Shown here piece after piece: positions 1-9,214 of a DNA stretch of 64,000 nt. The notes below the pieces were generated by a model that saw nothing but the letters and a program-made list of their open reading frames with translations, did no database searches and was not told the origin of the DNA. The stretch's first letter is position 1, and each line of letters opens with the position of its first letter. The translations under genes were made by a program, and so were the position numbers. The DNA is from a bacterium (GTDB taxonomy: Bacteria; Electryoneota; RPQS01), in NCBI GenBank assembly GCA_016703065.1, contig JADJCU010000001.1, positions 372,001 through 436,000 on the forward strand. Reading direction: 5' to 3'.

Positions 1-129
1 GGCATGACGATGGGCTTCGGCATCAAGCTGAAAACGCGCGGCGGACCGGTGTTCGCACTCGATGCCGCGTATGAAGATTTCGGCCGGTTCGACGCCGTCT
101 ATAAATACTCCGTCGGCATCAGCTACTAA
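1..129 (+). CDS. outer-membrane beta-barrel protein, C-terminal end (PorV/PorQ-like), partial
   Basis: The first 42 codons of the window are open and end at TAA 127-129, so this is the tail of a gene starting outside. The residues alternate hydrophobic and polar (GFGIKLKTR, FALDAAYEDF, YKYSVGISY) and end in an aromatic residue. That is typical of the last strands of an outer-membrane barrel. The pattern resembles PorV/PorQ-type proteins of the FCB group, which assist type IX secretion; a T9SS cargo gene follows directly. The family call is inferred from a short tail, so another barrel protein is possible. Confidence 0.5.
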   Translation, partial: GMTMGFGIKLKTRGGPVFALDAAYEDFGRFDAVYKYSVGISY

Positions 130-475
130 CCAGCGTACCGCCAGCGTACCGCTGGACCTGTTGCGCTGGCGCGGAAGCGCTTAAATGGATGGGGTTGTAC
201 GACCCCCTTCCCCTTCTACCCCTTCCCCGGTGAACGGCAGGCGTACCGCTGGACCCGCTTGAAAGCGGGGCACATTGCGCTGGCGCGAAAAGTTTGGAGT
301 TGGTGGGGTGGTTGTAGAACACCATTCCCCCGTGACCAGCGTACCGCCAGCGTGCCGCTGGACCTGTTGCGCTGGCGCGGAAGCGCTTAAATGCATGTGG
401 TGGTAAGACCCCCTTCCCCGGTGACCAGCGTGCCGCTGGACCTGTTGCGCTGGCGCGGAAGCGTACCGCTTGGTC
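130..475. repeat. palindromic repeat cluster 1
   Basis: This begins at the base after the stop codon at 129. A core with CCAGCG..CGCTGG followed by GTTGCGCTGGCGCGGAA recurs at about 149-175, 355-381 and 433-459. A degenerate copy at 246-288 is interrupted by its own small palindrome, CCCGCTTGAAAGCGGG. C-rich spacers containing CCCCCTTCCCC separate the copies. Long open frames cross the region, but their proteins are only translated repeat, so I call no gene here. Cluster 2 at 2204-2726 belongs to the same family. Confidence 0.85.
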
Positions 476-552
476 AATGTGCTTGGTTGTTGATTCCGGC
501 AGGGTTGCGCGCTGCTTAACCCGGCCCGGCGAACAAAGGTCTCCGTGAGCGG

Positions 553-572
553 GGCAGATGAAAACATCTGCC
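553..572. other. 8-bp perfect hairpin upstream of the first T9SS cargo gene
   Basis: GGCAGATG (553-560) and CATCTGCC (565-572) are exact reverse complements around an AAAA loop. No T-run follows, so this is not a standard intrinsic terminator. It lies 87 bases before the ATG at 659 and could be a leader structure or a remnant of the repeat cluster. The rest of 476-643 shows nothing else I can name. Confidence 0.5.
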
Positions 573-658
573 GCCGCGAATCTCAGACGTCTCGAGTTAG
601 AATTCGCACCTTTTGAGATATTCACTCACTAATAGATTTGGTCAAGGAGGACCCAATC

Positions 659-2203
659 ATGCTTAGGCTAAAGTATTTGGTAGTGCTGGCGATTTGCGCA
701 CTGGGAGCGTCGCAATCGTGGGCAACGAACGTCACGTTTCAAGTGAACATGAACGTTCAAATGGATCTGGGGAACTTTGTTCCGGCAACGGACAGCGTCG
801 TCGTGCGCGGCGCATTTCAGGGATGGTCGGGCTACACGCACCAACTGCTCGATGGCGACGGCGACGGTATCTACGTCGGTACGTTTGATGTCGCGCCGCA
901 AGAGGCCGAGTATCAGTACAAGTTCGTATGGCACCGCGGCGTTGAAGACCATTGGGAAGATATCGTCGATCCGGGTCATGGCAACAACCGCTGGGTGATC
1001 GTGGGCGATACGCCGCAGACGCTGCCGGTGGTGTACTTCAGCAATCTGGAATCAGCGGCGAGCGCGGATGTGGAAGTCAATTTCCGCGTGAATATGTCGG
1101 TGCAAACGCTGTCGGGTAATTTCGATCCCGCGACGGACTGGATCGTGATTCGCGGCAATCACACGAATATCGGTAACTGGGGCGGCGCAATTCGCCTGCT
1201 TGAAGAGACCGGAAACCCGGGCGTCTATTCGCGATGGGTACAGTTCACAGATCAGTCGACGGTGGCGCCGATTGAATACAAGTTCGTGATTCTGACGGAC
1301 GGCAATCCCGACGATCCGACTCCGGGTTGGGAGTCACTGCCGACGAACCGTATGATCACACCGACAGGCAGCGAACCGGATAATCTGCCTCCGCCGAGCG
1401 GAAACGAATACGGTGAGATCTTCCCGGAAGTTGTGTATTGGAGCAACATCACACCGGACGATATCATCACGCAGGATGTCGCAGTGACCTTCCGAGTTGA
1501 GATTACGCCGCTGATCGGCCGACTTGCAGACGACGGTTACGTGACCGACGTGCAGGTGAATACGGACACGGTCTTCACGGTGGAAGATATTCAAGTGGCC
1601 GGCGGCTCCGCTCCGCTGACGTGGTCATGGGCCAATATCGCGCCGGAATTCTGGCTGAATGACAACGGCACGGGCGGCGACGAAACCGCGGGTGACGATG
1701 TGTGGTCGGTGACGATTACGTTCCCGGCAGGTTCAGGCCGCACGGTCGAATACAAGTACGGCTGCAACCAGTTCGACGTGGAAGCCAGCGCCGGTGCGCA
1801 GTGGAACCACTTCCGCATGATCGATGACAGCCAGCCGACTTATCTTTTTGACATCGACTGCTTCGGCTCGACGGACACGCTGTATCAGGATTGGGCATGT
1901 CTGATCTCGGATGCGGATGAAGTGCCGACGCCGGTCATCAGCAGCTTCTCACTCGAACAGAACTACCCAAACCCGTTCAATCCGACGACAACGATCAATT
2001 TCACGTTGACGCGCGCGGACGTGACATTGCTTGAAGTGTTCGATGTGCTCGGACGCAATGTCGCCACGATGAACATGGGCCGCATGAGCGCTGGCCAGCA
2101 CACGATCTCGTTCGACGGCAGCAGCATGGCGAGCGGCGTGTACTTCTATAAGCTCGTGAGTGGCGTCGAGAATGCCACGCGCAAGATGCTACTCCTCAAG
2201 TAA
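659..2203 (+). CDS. secreted three-module carbohydrate-binding protein with T9SS sorting domain
   Basis: This 514-residue protein has a signal peptide (about 1-22, ending ASQSWA) and three similar E-set modules at about 24-140, 145-270 and 277-420. Each opens like VTFQVNMNVQ and carries GxFxGW- or YKFV-type motifs resembling starch-binding CBM20/CBM48 folds. The C-terminal 80 residues begin SLEQNYPNPFNPTTT and end in a basic tail (RKMLLLK), which is the type A T9SS sorting domain. No catalytic domain is visible. ATG 659 is preferred over an upstream TTG at 638 because AAGGAGG (644-650) lies 8 bases before it and the signal peptide starts there. The likely role is glucan binding at the cell surface beside the amylase that follows. 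Binding specificity is inferred. Confidence 0.85.
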   Translation: MLRLKYLVVLAICALGASQSWATNVTFQVNMNVQMDLGNFVPATDSVVVRGAFQGWSGYTHQLLDGDGDGIYVGTFDVAPQEAEYQYKFVWHRGVEDHWEDIVDPGHGNNRWVIVGDTPQTLPVVYFSNLESAASADVEVNFRVNMSVQTLSGNFDPATDWIVIRGNHTNIGNWGGAIRLLEETGNPGVYSRWVQFTDQSTVAPIEYKFVILTDGNPDDPTPGWESLPTNRMITPTGSEPDNLPPPSGNEYGEIFPEVVYWSNITPDDIITQDVAVTFRVEITPLIGRLADDGYVTDVQVNTDTVFTVEDIQVAGGSAPLTWSWANIAPEFWLNDNGTGGDETAGDDVWSVTITFPAGSGRTVEYKYGCNQFDVEASAGAQWNHFRMIDDSQPTYLFDIDCFGSTDTLYQDWACLISDADEVPTPVISSFSLEQNYPNPFNPTTTINFTLTRADVTLLEVFDVLGRNVATMNMGRMSAGQHTISFDGSSMASGVYFYKLVSGVENATRKMLLLK

Positions 2204-2726
2204 CCAGCGTACCGCCAGCGTGCCGCTGGACCGGTTGCGCTGGCGCGGAAACCTTGAATGGATGGGATGGTAAGTCCTGTTGCCCGACCCCTTCCTCTGC
2301 GGACAGAGGACGGGGAGTTCAGAACCAGCGTGCCGCTGGACCGGTTGCGCTGGCGCGGAAACCTTGAATGGATGGGATGGTAAGTCCTGTTGACGGACCA
2401 CCTCCTCTGCGCGAAGAGGCGGGGGAGTGAAGAGCCAGCGTGCCGCTGGACCGGTTGCGCTGGCGCGGAAACCTTGAATGGATGGGATGGTAAGTCCTGT
2501 TGACGGACCCCTTCCTCTGCGGGCAGAGGACGGGGAGTTCAGAACCAGCGTGCCGCTGGACCGGTTGCGCTGGCGCGGATTGCGCTTGAATGGATGGGAT
2601 GGACTGATGATGCGTTGAACGCATTGGGTCTTGCTGTTGCGCTGGCGCGGAATGCTTGAATGGATGGGATGGTAAGTCCTGTTGACCGACCCCTTCCTCT
2701 GCGGACAGAGGACGGGGAGTTCAGAA
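2204..2726. repeat. palindromic repeat cluster 2, 110-bp period
   Basis: This starts at the base after the stop codon of the preceding gene. Near-identical units begin at 2215, 2325, 2435 and 2545, an exact 110-base period. A shorter fifth unit starts near 2637. Each unit holds CCAGCGTGCCGCTGG (6-bp arms), the core GTTGCGCTGGCGCGG, the stretch TGGATGGGATGGTAAGTCC, and a hairpin CCTCTG-CGGA-CAGAGG flanked by CCCC/GGGG. Hairpin loops vary between copies (CGGA, GCGCGA, CGGG) while a stem is kept. Spacers are as conserved as the palindromes, so this is not a CRISPR array. Confidence 0.92.
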
Positions 2727-2766
2727 CATGTAACGCTCGAAAGAGATTGAAGTTTAACAAAGGCCG

Positions 2767-2790
2767 GGGCGCAGGTGGTTGCCTGCGCCC
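2767..2790. other. 9-bp hairpin just upstream of the GH13 gene
   Basis: GGGCGCAGG (2767-2775) pairs perfectly with CCTGCGCCC (2782-2790) around a 6-base loop and ends 20 bases before the ATG at 2811. No T-run follows. It could shape the leader of the amylase mRNA, or terminate read-through weakly. No strong Shine-Dalgarno sequence separates it from the start codon. Confidence 0.5.
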
Positions 2791-2810
2791 GCCTACTATG
2801 GTGGCTCAGT

Positions 2811-5800
2811 ATGATTCGCATCGCTGTTTTGCTCTTGACATTCGCAACTTCTCTGTTCGCTCAATCGGCCTGGTGGGAACCCGCAGCGCCGCGCCAAGGT
2901 GACGTCGTGACCTTTTATTATGACGCCATCGCAGGCACGCTGCCGGACAACGGCACGCAGGCTTGGATGCACTGGGGAGTTCTGGCGGACAACGGCAACT
3001 GGAGCACTCCGCCGCAATCGATTTGGCCACAAGGTTCAGTTTTGCACACGGATAATGTCGCGCTGCAAAGTCCGATGGTCAACGGCGGCAATCAAGTCTG
3101 GTCGGTGAGTGTTGATTTTGACGCGACCACGGAACGAATCGCGTTTGTGTTCACGGATCGCGTGAGCAATTGGGATAATAATGGCGGCGGGAACTGGTCG
3201 CTCGAACTGCTCCCGTCGGGCACCGTATCGTGGTGGTCGCCGGAGCAACCGGAGCCGGGCGACGACGTGACGATCTACTATGATGCGGTGTTGGGCACGC
3301 TGCCAAACGGAGCCACGAGTGTGATTCTTCATTGGGGCGTAAATGAAGTTGGACATGGTAACTGGCGCCTTCCGCCGCAAGCGATGTGGCCGGAAGGAAC
3401 GGTCGCGCAAGGGCAGGCGGCGCGCACGCCGATGGTGTCGTTGGGTGACGGGCTCTTCAGTGTCACGATGACGACGCTGGATACAATCTACTCGGTGCAC
3501 TACGTGACGACCGACGGCGGGAATTGGGATAATAATAACGATCAAAATTGGGATATCCTGCTTGAAGAGCCGCCGCTGCCGGGGATGGCGCATGTGATCT
3601 TCCGGTATGACCCGCGCTCGGCGTTTGCGCAGTCTACGGGCACAGTAGGCTCGGTGAATCTGGCGGGAACGTTTAACGGCTGGAGCACGGGCGCGACGCC
3701 GTTGACGAATACGGATGCTTACGGAAACAAGTGGGGCGAAGTGTTGATTCCGGCCGGAGACCTCGAATATAAGTTTGTCATTAATGGAACTAACTGGCAG
3801 ATTGATCCGGATAATCCGCGCAATGCGGCGGGTGGTTTCAACAATTCGCTTCTGACGGTCGCGCTCGATACGCTGCCGCAAGTTTATGATGTGCAGCCCG
3901 GCGAGAACTTGAACTTCACGTTTGGCGAGGCGGAAACGCTGTTCTGCAAAGTGCGCGGCGGAGATTTGGGACCGGGGATAATCGGAACGCCGGAGGTACG
4001 GATTGATCAAACACCGATTACACCGATCTACGACAGCGCGACAGGACAATTGACGATTCTTTTGCCGACGAATCAGTTGTATGTTGAAGTGCGAGTGCAG
4101 CCGACGGACAGCGCGGGACGCACTCGTCCACGGTATCTCATGTACTATTTTGATGACGGAGACGGCTATACGGCCGTGGACGCCCGGAGAGATCACATTT
4201 ATTCGACCACAGAGTCAGTTGACTTGCACGATTTCGGGATCTTCTCACGCGCAGATGGGGATTCTCTGGAAATTCGCGCACGGATGTGGAATGACCTCAC
4301 GGAGCACACAATGGCCGTCGTGACAATCACGACCGAACAAGGGGCTTACGCAGCCATTGCGGGACTCGATGCAGAGTATGAAGTCGCGGGGTTGGGCTCG
4401 GCAGGGATTATTATTCCGCTCATCAATCCGGCGAGTGCGAACTATGACCCTAATGTGCACAACCGGATTCATTACAATTCGATTGGCGGAGGGGGTGCAG
4501 AAATCAACTTTGAGGCTATTTCGCCCGCGCTTAGCGCGTACGTAGCGGTGGACGATTTGGAAGCGGCACTGGGGGCCTATCAGTCGGCGTGGCAATACAC
4601 GTGCGTGACGATGATAGCCGGAAGCATCGCGGACGGATATGTGCACGAAGTGAGCGCGGCGGAAGGGGGCGTGGACGGCGAAGAAGATCCTGACATCTAC
4701 GACGCCGTGTTCTTCATGGCGGCGGACATTCAGTCCAAGAATTCGGACAACTATGGTTTGAATCGGCGCATGACGCTGGATGCGACAGGACGCGGAATCG
4801 ACTCGATAACGCCGAACGAGATTCATCCTAATGTTGCGCATCCGGGGCCGGTCTGCAGAATATTGACGCGCGGCGCGGAGACGAGAGTCGCGGCGCACAC
4901 GATCAGCGGACGCGCAATCAGCGGACCGCCGGTGACGAGCGCATGGCTGATGCACAACGACGTGATGCGTCCGGTGACGCTGATTGGTGACAGCTTCGGG
5001 TTGAATGTGACGCTGACGGAAGGCGACAACTTTTTCACGCTCTTTGCGCGTGACGTGATTGGCGACACCGGGCGCAGCGCGCAGATGAATTTCCCGCTGC
5101 TGGTCGATCACGCGCCGGTACCGAATATGGTGGTGATCGTAGGCGATGCTACGGTGCAGCTCGATGCTTCGACATCGACCGATCCGCAGATGAATGCGCT
5201 GGTGTTCCAATGGACGGCCGATCCGAATAATCCGGCGCCGGTCACGCTCAATAATGCGAACACGTGGATTGCATCGTTTACAATACCGCAGGCGCATGGT
5301 GAGTACTATTTCAATGTCGACGTGACGGATACGGAGAATAATACGACACGGGGGCGCACGTTCCTGCGCGTTGGACCGGAAGGCGAGTCGGGATTCCAGA
5401 ACAATCAGTGCGCGGGCTGGGTGGACAACGCGATTGTCTATGAGATCTTCCCGCGCGCGTATTCGCAGCAGGGAACGCTTGACGCGATTACGGCGGATGT
5501 CGGGCGCATTGCGAGTCTGGGCGTCAACGCGATTTGGCTGATGCCGATATTTGAAGGGCCGTCGGATCACGGCTACGAGATTACGGACTATTATACGATT
5601 GAGCAGGATTACGGCACCGATGCAGATTTGCACGAGCTTGTCGAAGCGTGTCACGAAGTCGGATTAAAGCTCGTGCTGGACATGGTGATCAATCATACAG
5701 GCATCGGACATCCGTTCATGCAGGACGCGATCCGCTATGGGCGGCACTCGTTCTACTGGGATTGGTATGATCGCGACGATCAGGGCAATCCGACGCACTA

Positions 5801-7016
5801 CTACGATTGGTCTTCGCTGCCGAACTTGAATCTCGACAATCCTGAGACGGTGAGGTACTTCATCGACATGTGCAAGTATTGGGTCGAGGAGTTTGATGTT
5901 GACGGTTATCGCTGCGACGTGGCGTGGGGACCGATGCAGCGGAGTCCGCAGTTCTGGGTCGATTGGCGGAGAGAACTCAAGCGCGTGAAGCCGGACGTCA
6001 TGCTGCTGGGTGAAGCGGGCGCGAATGACTTCGCGATCTTCGACAACCGCTTCGACATGACGTACGACTGGAATTTGCATCATGAAGGACAGGCGGCGTT
6101 CACGAATATGTTCCCGTCGGTGCCGAGTTTTGCGAATTTGACGAATCTGATTACGAATTACGGTTTCCCGTGGCCTGCGTACAAGAATCCGTTCCGGTTC
6201 ATGGAGAATCATGACGAGTCGCGCTATGTGACGATTAAAACGGCGGCGCAGACGAAGCTCGTCGCGGAGTTAATGCTCTCGATACCGGGAGTGCCGATGA
6301 TTTATGCAGGACAGGAGATTGGCGAGACGTCGCAGCGCGGTGTGATCAATTGGGGCACGGACGTGCACAACATGCGCGATCACTATTATCGCCTGTTGAA
6401 TGCGCGGAAGCTATTGCCGGCGATGCGCAAGGGCGGTTTTGATATTCTGACGAACAATCAGCCGGGCGCGTGTTATTCGTTTGCGCGAACGGGCGGCGGA
6501 GATCCGGTTGTGTTCTGCGGGAACTTCAGCGGGAGCGCGCAGGAAGTTGTGGTTACAGTTGATCAGCAGTTGATGGGAATTCACGCAGATTCTTCGTATG
6601 TGATTTCGGAGATTGTGGGAGCGACGCACTTTGAGCGGTTGGGTTCGGAACTCACGACGCTTACGGTGACGCTGCCAGCCTATTCGGGTGTCGTGTGGGT
6701 GATTGCGGATTCCGTGGTTTCGACGGATGCGGGCAATGTGCCGGCGATACCCAAGAGCACGGAACTTCTGTCGCCGTATCCGAATCCGTTTAATCCGGTC
6801 GTGACGGTGCCGCTCGAGTTGGCGCGCGCGTCGCGGGTGAGCTTGCGCATCTTTGACGTGTTAGGACGGGAGACTGTGCGGCTGGTTGACGACGTGATGC
6901 AGGCGGGACTGCATGAGCTTGTGTGGGACGGTTCTGGTGCGGCGAGCGGACTCTATTTTGTGATGCTGCAAGCGGACGGCGTGACGCAGACACGGAAATT
7001 GGTGTTGATGAAATAG
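2811..7016 (+). CDS. large extracellular GH13 alpha-amylase/pullulanase-type enzyme with starch-binding modules and T9SS sorting domain
   Basis: This 1401-residue enzyme should cleave alpha-glucan at the cell surface. After a signal peptide (MIRIAVLLLTFATSLFAQ) come two CBM25/26-like modules (about 21-135 and 137-255, both with WW.P..P..GD and YYDA) and a CBM48-like module (about 260-350, LAGTFNGWS). A region resembling the glucodextranase C-terminal module (about 440-690) and Ig/PKD-like domains (to about 860) follow. The GH13 barrel is about 870-1270: region I DMVINH (D957), nucleophile in GYRCDVA (D1036), acid/base in LLGEAG (E1068) and NHDE (D1135). The last 85 residues, with SPYPNPFNP, form a T9SS type A sorting domain. 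ATG 2811 is chosen because the signal peptide begins there. Amylase versus pullulanase activity cannot be told from motifs alone. Confidence 0.92.
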   Translation: MIRIAVLLLTFATSLFAQSAWWEPAAPRQGDVVTFYYDAIAGTLPDNGTQAWMHWGVLADNGNWSTPPQSIWPQGSVLHTDNVALQSPMVNGGNQVWSVSVDFDATTERIAFVFTDRVSNWDNNGGGNWSLELLPSGTVSWWSPEQPEPGDDVTIYYDAVLGTLPNGATSVILHWGVNEVGHGNWRLPPQAMWPEGTVAQGQAARTPMVSLGDGLFSVTMTTLDTIYSVHYVTTDGGNWDNNNDQNWDILLEEPPLPGMAHVIFRYDPRSAFAQSTGTVGSVNLAGTFNGWSTGATPLTNTDAYGNKWGEVLIPAGDLEYKFVINGTNWQIDPDNPRNAAGGFNNSLLTVALDTLPQVYDVQPGENLNFTFGEAETLFCKVRGGDLGPGIIGTPEVRIDQTPITPIYDSATGQLTILLPTNQLYVEVRVQPTDSAGRTRPRYLMYYFDDGDGYTAVDARRDHIYSTTESVDLHDFGIFSRADGDSLEIRARMWNDLTEHTMAVVTITTEQGAYAAIAGLDAEYEVAGLGSAGIIIPLINPASANYDPNVHNRIHYNSIGGGGAEINFEAISPALSAYVAVDDLEAALGAYQSAWQYTCVTMIAGSIADGYVHEVSAAEGGVDGEEDPDIYDAVFFMAADIQSKNSDNYGLNRRMTLDATGRGIDSITPNEIHPNVAHPGPVCRILTRGAETRVAAHTISGRAISGPPVTSAWLMHNDVMRPVTLIGDSFGLNVTLTEGDNFFTLFARDVIGDTGRSAQMNFPLLVDHAPVPNMVVIVGDATVQLDASTSTDPQMNALVFQWTADPNNPAPVTLNNANTWIASFTIPQAHGEYYFNVDVTDTENNTTRGRTFLRVGPEGESGFQNNQCAGWVDNAIVYEIFPRAYSQQGTLDAITADVGRIASLGVNAIWLMPIFEGPSDHGYEITDYYTIEQDYGTDADLHELVEACHEVGLKLVLDMVINHTGIGHPFMQDAIRYGRHSFYWDWYDRDDQGNPTHYYDWSSLPNLNLDNPETVRYFIDMCKYWVEEFDVDGYRCDVAWGPMQRSPQFWVDWRRELKRVKPDVMLLGEAGANDFAIFDNRFDMTYDWNLHHEGQAAFTNMFPSVPSFANLTNLITNYGFPWPAYKNPFRFMENHDESRYVTIKTAAQTKLVAELMLSIPGVPMIYAGQEIGETSQRGVINWGTDVHNMRDHYYRLLNARKLLPAMRKGGFDILTNNQPGACYSFARTGGGDPVVFCGNFSGSAQEVVVTVDQQLMGIHADSSYVISEIVGATHFERLGSELTTLTVTLPAYSGVVWVIADSVVSTDAGNVPAIPKSTELLSPYPNPFNPVVTVPLELARASRVSLRIFDVLGRETVRLVDDVMQAGLHELVWDGSGAASGLYFVMLQADGVTQTRKLVLMK

Positions 7017-9214
7017 TGTTTCAGCGACTCATTTCGTTGCTTGCGGGTCTGGTTTTGTCCACCGCGAGTTTGGCACAAACTCCGATCACGGTGAAGGCCG
7101 GAGAGGATCGACCGTTTCTGATTTCGAATGGAAATGGAACTTATCTCTACGGCTCGACGGGCGACGAGTGGGATGAAGGGTGGATGGGGCTGTGGGTGAA
7201 TCGGGAACGGGTGGCGGGGCGGATTGGGGCACGTGATCTCAACCAACTTCACATTCGCGGAGGAAGAGATTTCGAACCCAAAAGGAAGAATTTGCGGGCT
7301 TTCTCGATCGCGACATGTGAAGTTCGGCCGCAGAGTATTCGCTGGAAGTGGAGCGATAGTGAAGAACTGAAGTTGTGGTTTCGGCCAAGCTGCGATACCG
7401 TGTCTTGGACTGCTTCGAAATCTGTAGTGCTAACCGCAGATAGCATGTGGTTCAAGTTCGTAGCAACTGAGGATTCTTCCGAAACTGGGTTATCGGACAA
7501 CTTATTCAGCGCGGACTCTGAAGTCAATGAAGCAGTGAGCTGGGCGAACGCGCAGTTGCTGAATCTATTGGCTGAAGATGCTTCGCTGCTCTATGCCGGG
7601 ATTCCGTGGTTCAACGAGGGGTGGGGTCGTGATACGTTTATTTCGCTGCCGGGGCTATTGGTGACGGGACGCTTTGACGTGGCGAAAAGGCTCATCTTAA
7701 GATTTGCGGAGTGGCTGGATCGCGATCCGAGTAGTCCGACTTATGGACGGATTCCGAATCGCGTGCGGCCCGGTGAAGAGGTCGTTTACAACACGGTTGA
7801 CGGGACGCCATGGTGGATGCACTCGGTGTATTTGTATGGCGTGTATTCGGGAGACGATGCGCTGTGGGATACCTTGCTCTCTGACAGCGGTGCGATGCGG
7901 ATTGCGCTCGATGCGGCGATACTGAAGAGCGATTCGCTCGGATTCTTGACGCACGGCGACGCGGATACGTGGATGGACGCCGTGGGGACGACTGGTCCGC
8001 ATACGCCGCGCGGGAATCGCGCGGTAGAGGTACAGGCACTGCACTTTGCAGGATTTGATAATGCACTGCGGATGACGCGCAAGCCGAATCCACAGTGGCG
8101 TGAGATGGCGGATAAGATTCGGCGGAATTTTCTGGCGGCTTATATGGCGCCGAGTCAGGATTGGTTTTATGATCGGTTGACGGTGAACGGCACGCCGGAT
8201 ACGACGATGCGACCGAATCAGATGTTCGCGTTTACTGTGCCGTTGACGCCGCTCGTGCCGCCGATGCTTGAAGCGAATGTGACAAGAATGATTGCGAGCG
8301 AGCTGTTCTTTGAACACGGCGTCTTGAGTTTGAGTCCGAGCGATACGTGCTTTCATCCGTTTCATCAGGATTGGCACTATCCCAAGGACGACGCGTATCA
8401 TCAGGGGATCGTGTGGGTGTGGAACTCGGGTCCGGCGAAGACGCTGTTGATTCGACAGGGGCGGGGCGATCTGGCGCTTGAGATGATGGAGTATGAAGCG
8501 TGGCACATGCGCGAGCGCGGGATGGTTGGCTCACTGCCGGAGCTGTTTGACGCGGTGAAGCGGCCTGAGAACGAGTTCATCAATTGGTCGGGGACGGCGT
8601 CGCAGGCGTGGAGTCTCGCGGAGTTCTTGCGCGCGACGTATCAGGATTTTCTGGGGATTCGTCCGGTGATTTACGGGCGTGACAATCCGTTCTGGCTGTT
8701 TGCGCCGCGGATGCCTGAGGAGTGGGGACGCGTGCAGACTTCCGTGACGTGCGGAGGGACGCCGTTACGAGTGGAGATGCAGCAGTTCAGAGATTCTACG
8801 GTGATCGATTTGCAAGCAGTGGAGACTCCAAAGTACCCGCTTCCGGTGAAGTTCTTCTCGATTGATCGCGGAATCACGGGGCAGATTAATACGACTGAGC
8901 CGCTGCACATTGTCTATCGCGAGCGAGATGGTTATATGCTCGCGGACGGAAATCCAACGGCTCAGCTTAAGTTGACAGGTTGGCCGTATGACAAAGGGCC
9001 CAAGGACATCGCATTTGCGCCGCCGATCAAGAAGTTTGACTTTGCCAGTCTGAGAGATCCGGAGTGGGATGTGCTCACGGGCAAGGATGTGAAGTGCGAC
9101 ATCCAAAATGCGCTGCTGATAGAGCGCGTAAGTGATCCGGCTGGGGATGACTACGGTGATGGCGGATACGTATATCCGACGGATGAGAATTTCGAGACGG
9201 GATTCTCGACCTGA
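7016..9214 (+). CDS. secreted glycogen-debranching-type enzyme (GH133, amylo-alpha-1,6-glucosidase), main segment of a frameshifted gene
   Basis: The frame encodes a signal peptide (MFQRLISLLAGLVLSTASLA) and an alpha/alpha-barrel enzyme. The hallmark is GIPWFNEGWGRDTFISLPGL near residue 195, followed by GRFDVAKRLILRFA, RIPNRV and the DADTWMDA stretch, all typical of the GDE C-terminal domain that removes alpha-1,6 branch glucose. GTG 7016 overlaps the last base of the preceding TAG. The frame ends early at TGA 9212-9214, in the middle of a C-terminal module (DPAGDDYGDGGYVYPTDENF). That module continues one base back in the next segment. The repaired gene 7016-9645 would encode 876 residues. 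A signal peptide is unusual, since most GH133 enzymes are cytoplasmic. Confidence 0.85.
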   Translation: MFQRLISLLAGLVLSTASLAQTPITVKAGEDRPFLISNGNGTYLYGSTGDEWDEGWMGLWVNRERVAGRIGARDLNQLHIRGGRDFEPKRKNLRAFSIATCEVRPQSIRWKWSDSEELKLWFRPSCDTVSWTASKSVVLTADSMWFKFVATEDSSETGLSDNLFSADSEVNEAVSWANAQLLNLLAEDASLLYAGIPWFNEGWGRDTFISLPGLLVTGRFDVAKRLILRFAEWLDRDPSSPTYGRIPNRVRPGEEVVYNTVDGTPWWMHSVYLYGVYSGDDALWDTLLSDSGAMRIALDAAILKSDSLGFLTHGDADTWMDAVGTTGPHTPRGNRAVEVQALHFAGFDNALRMTRKPNPQWREMADKIRRNFLAAYMAPSQDWFYDRLTVNGTPDTTMRPNQMFAFTVPLTPLVPPMLEANVTRMIASELFFEHGVLSLSPSDTCFHPFHQDWHYPKDDAYHQGIVWVWNSGPAKTLLIRQGRGDLALEMMEYEAWHMRERGMVGSLPELFDAVKRPENEFINWSGTASQAWSLAEFLRATYQDFLGIRPVIYGRDNPFWLFAPRMPEEWGRVQTSVTCGGTPLRVEMQQFRDSTVIDLQAVETPKYPLPVKFFSIDRGITGQINTTEPLHIVYRERDGYMLADGNPTAQLKLTGWPYDKGPKDIAFAPPIKKFDFASLRDPEWDVLTGKDVKCDIQNALLIERVSDPAGDDYGDGGYVYPTDENFETGFST

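Noticed and set aside
2204..2726. Possible CRISPR array
   Set aside because: The period is 110 bases, whole units including the spacers are conserved, and no cas gene is present.
2189..2821. Long minus-strand open frames (up to 210 codons) across the 110-bp repeat cluster, and similar ones at 119-625
   Set aside because: Their proteins are translated repeat units (recurrent HPIHS and RQRNRSSGTL), with no ribosome site and no non-repeat content.
4245..5654. 469-codon open frame opposite the GH13 gene; also 386 codons at 3036-4196
   Set aside because: They lie antisense to a fully convincing enzyme and give arginine/histidine-rich sequence typical of the reverse frame of GC-rich codons.
9199..9214. 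Programmed ribosomal frameshift in the GH133 gene
   Set aside because: No slippery heptamer or downstream pseudoknot is evident, and five other breaks in the window make sequence error a better explanation.
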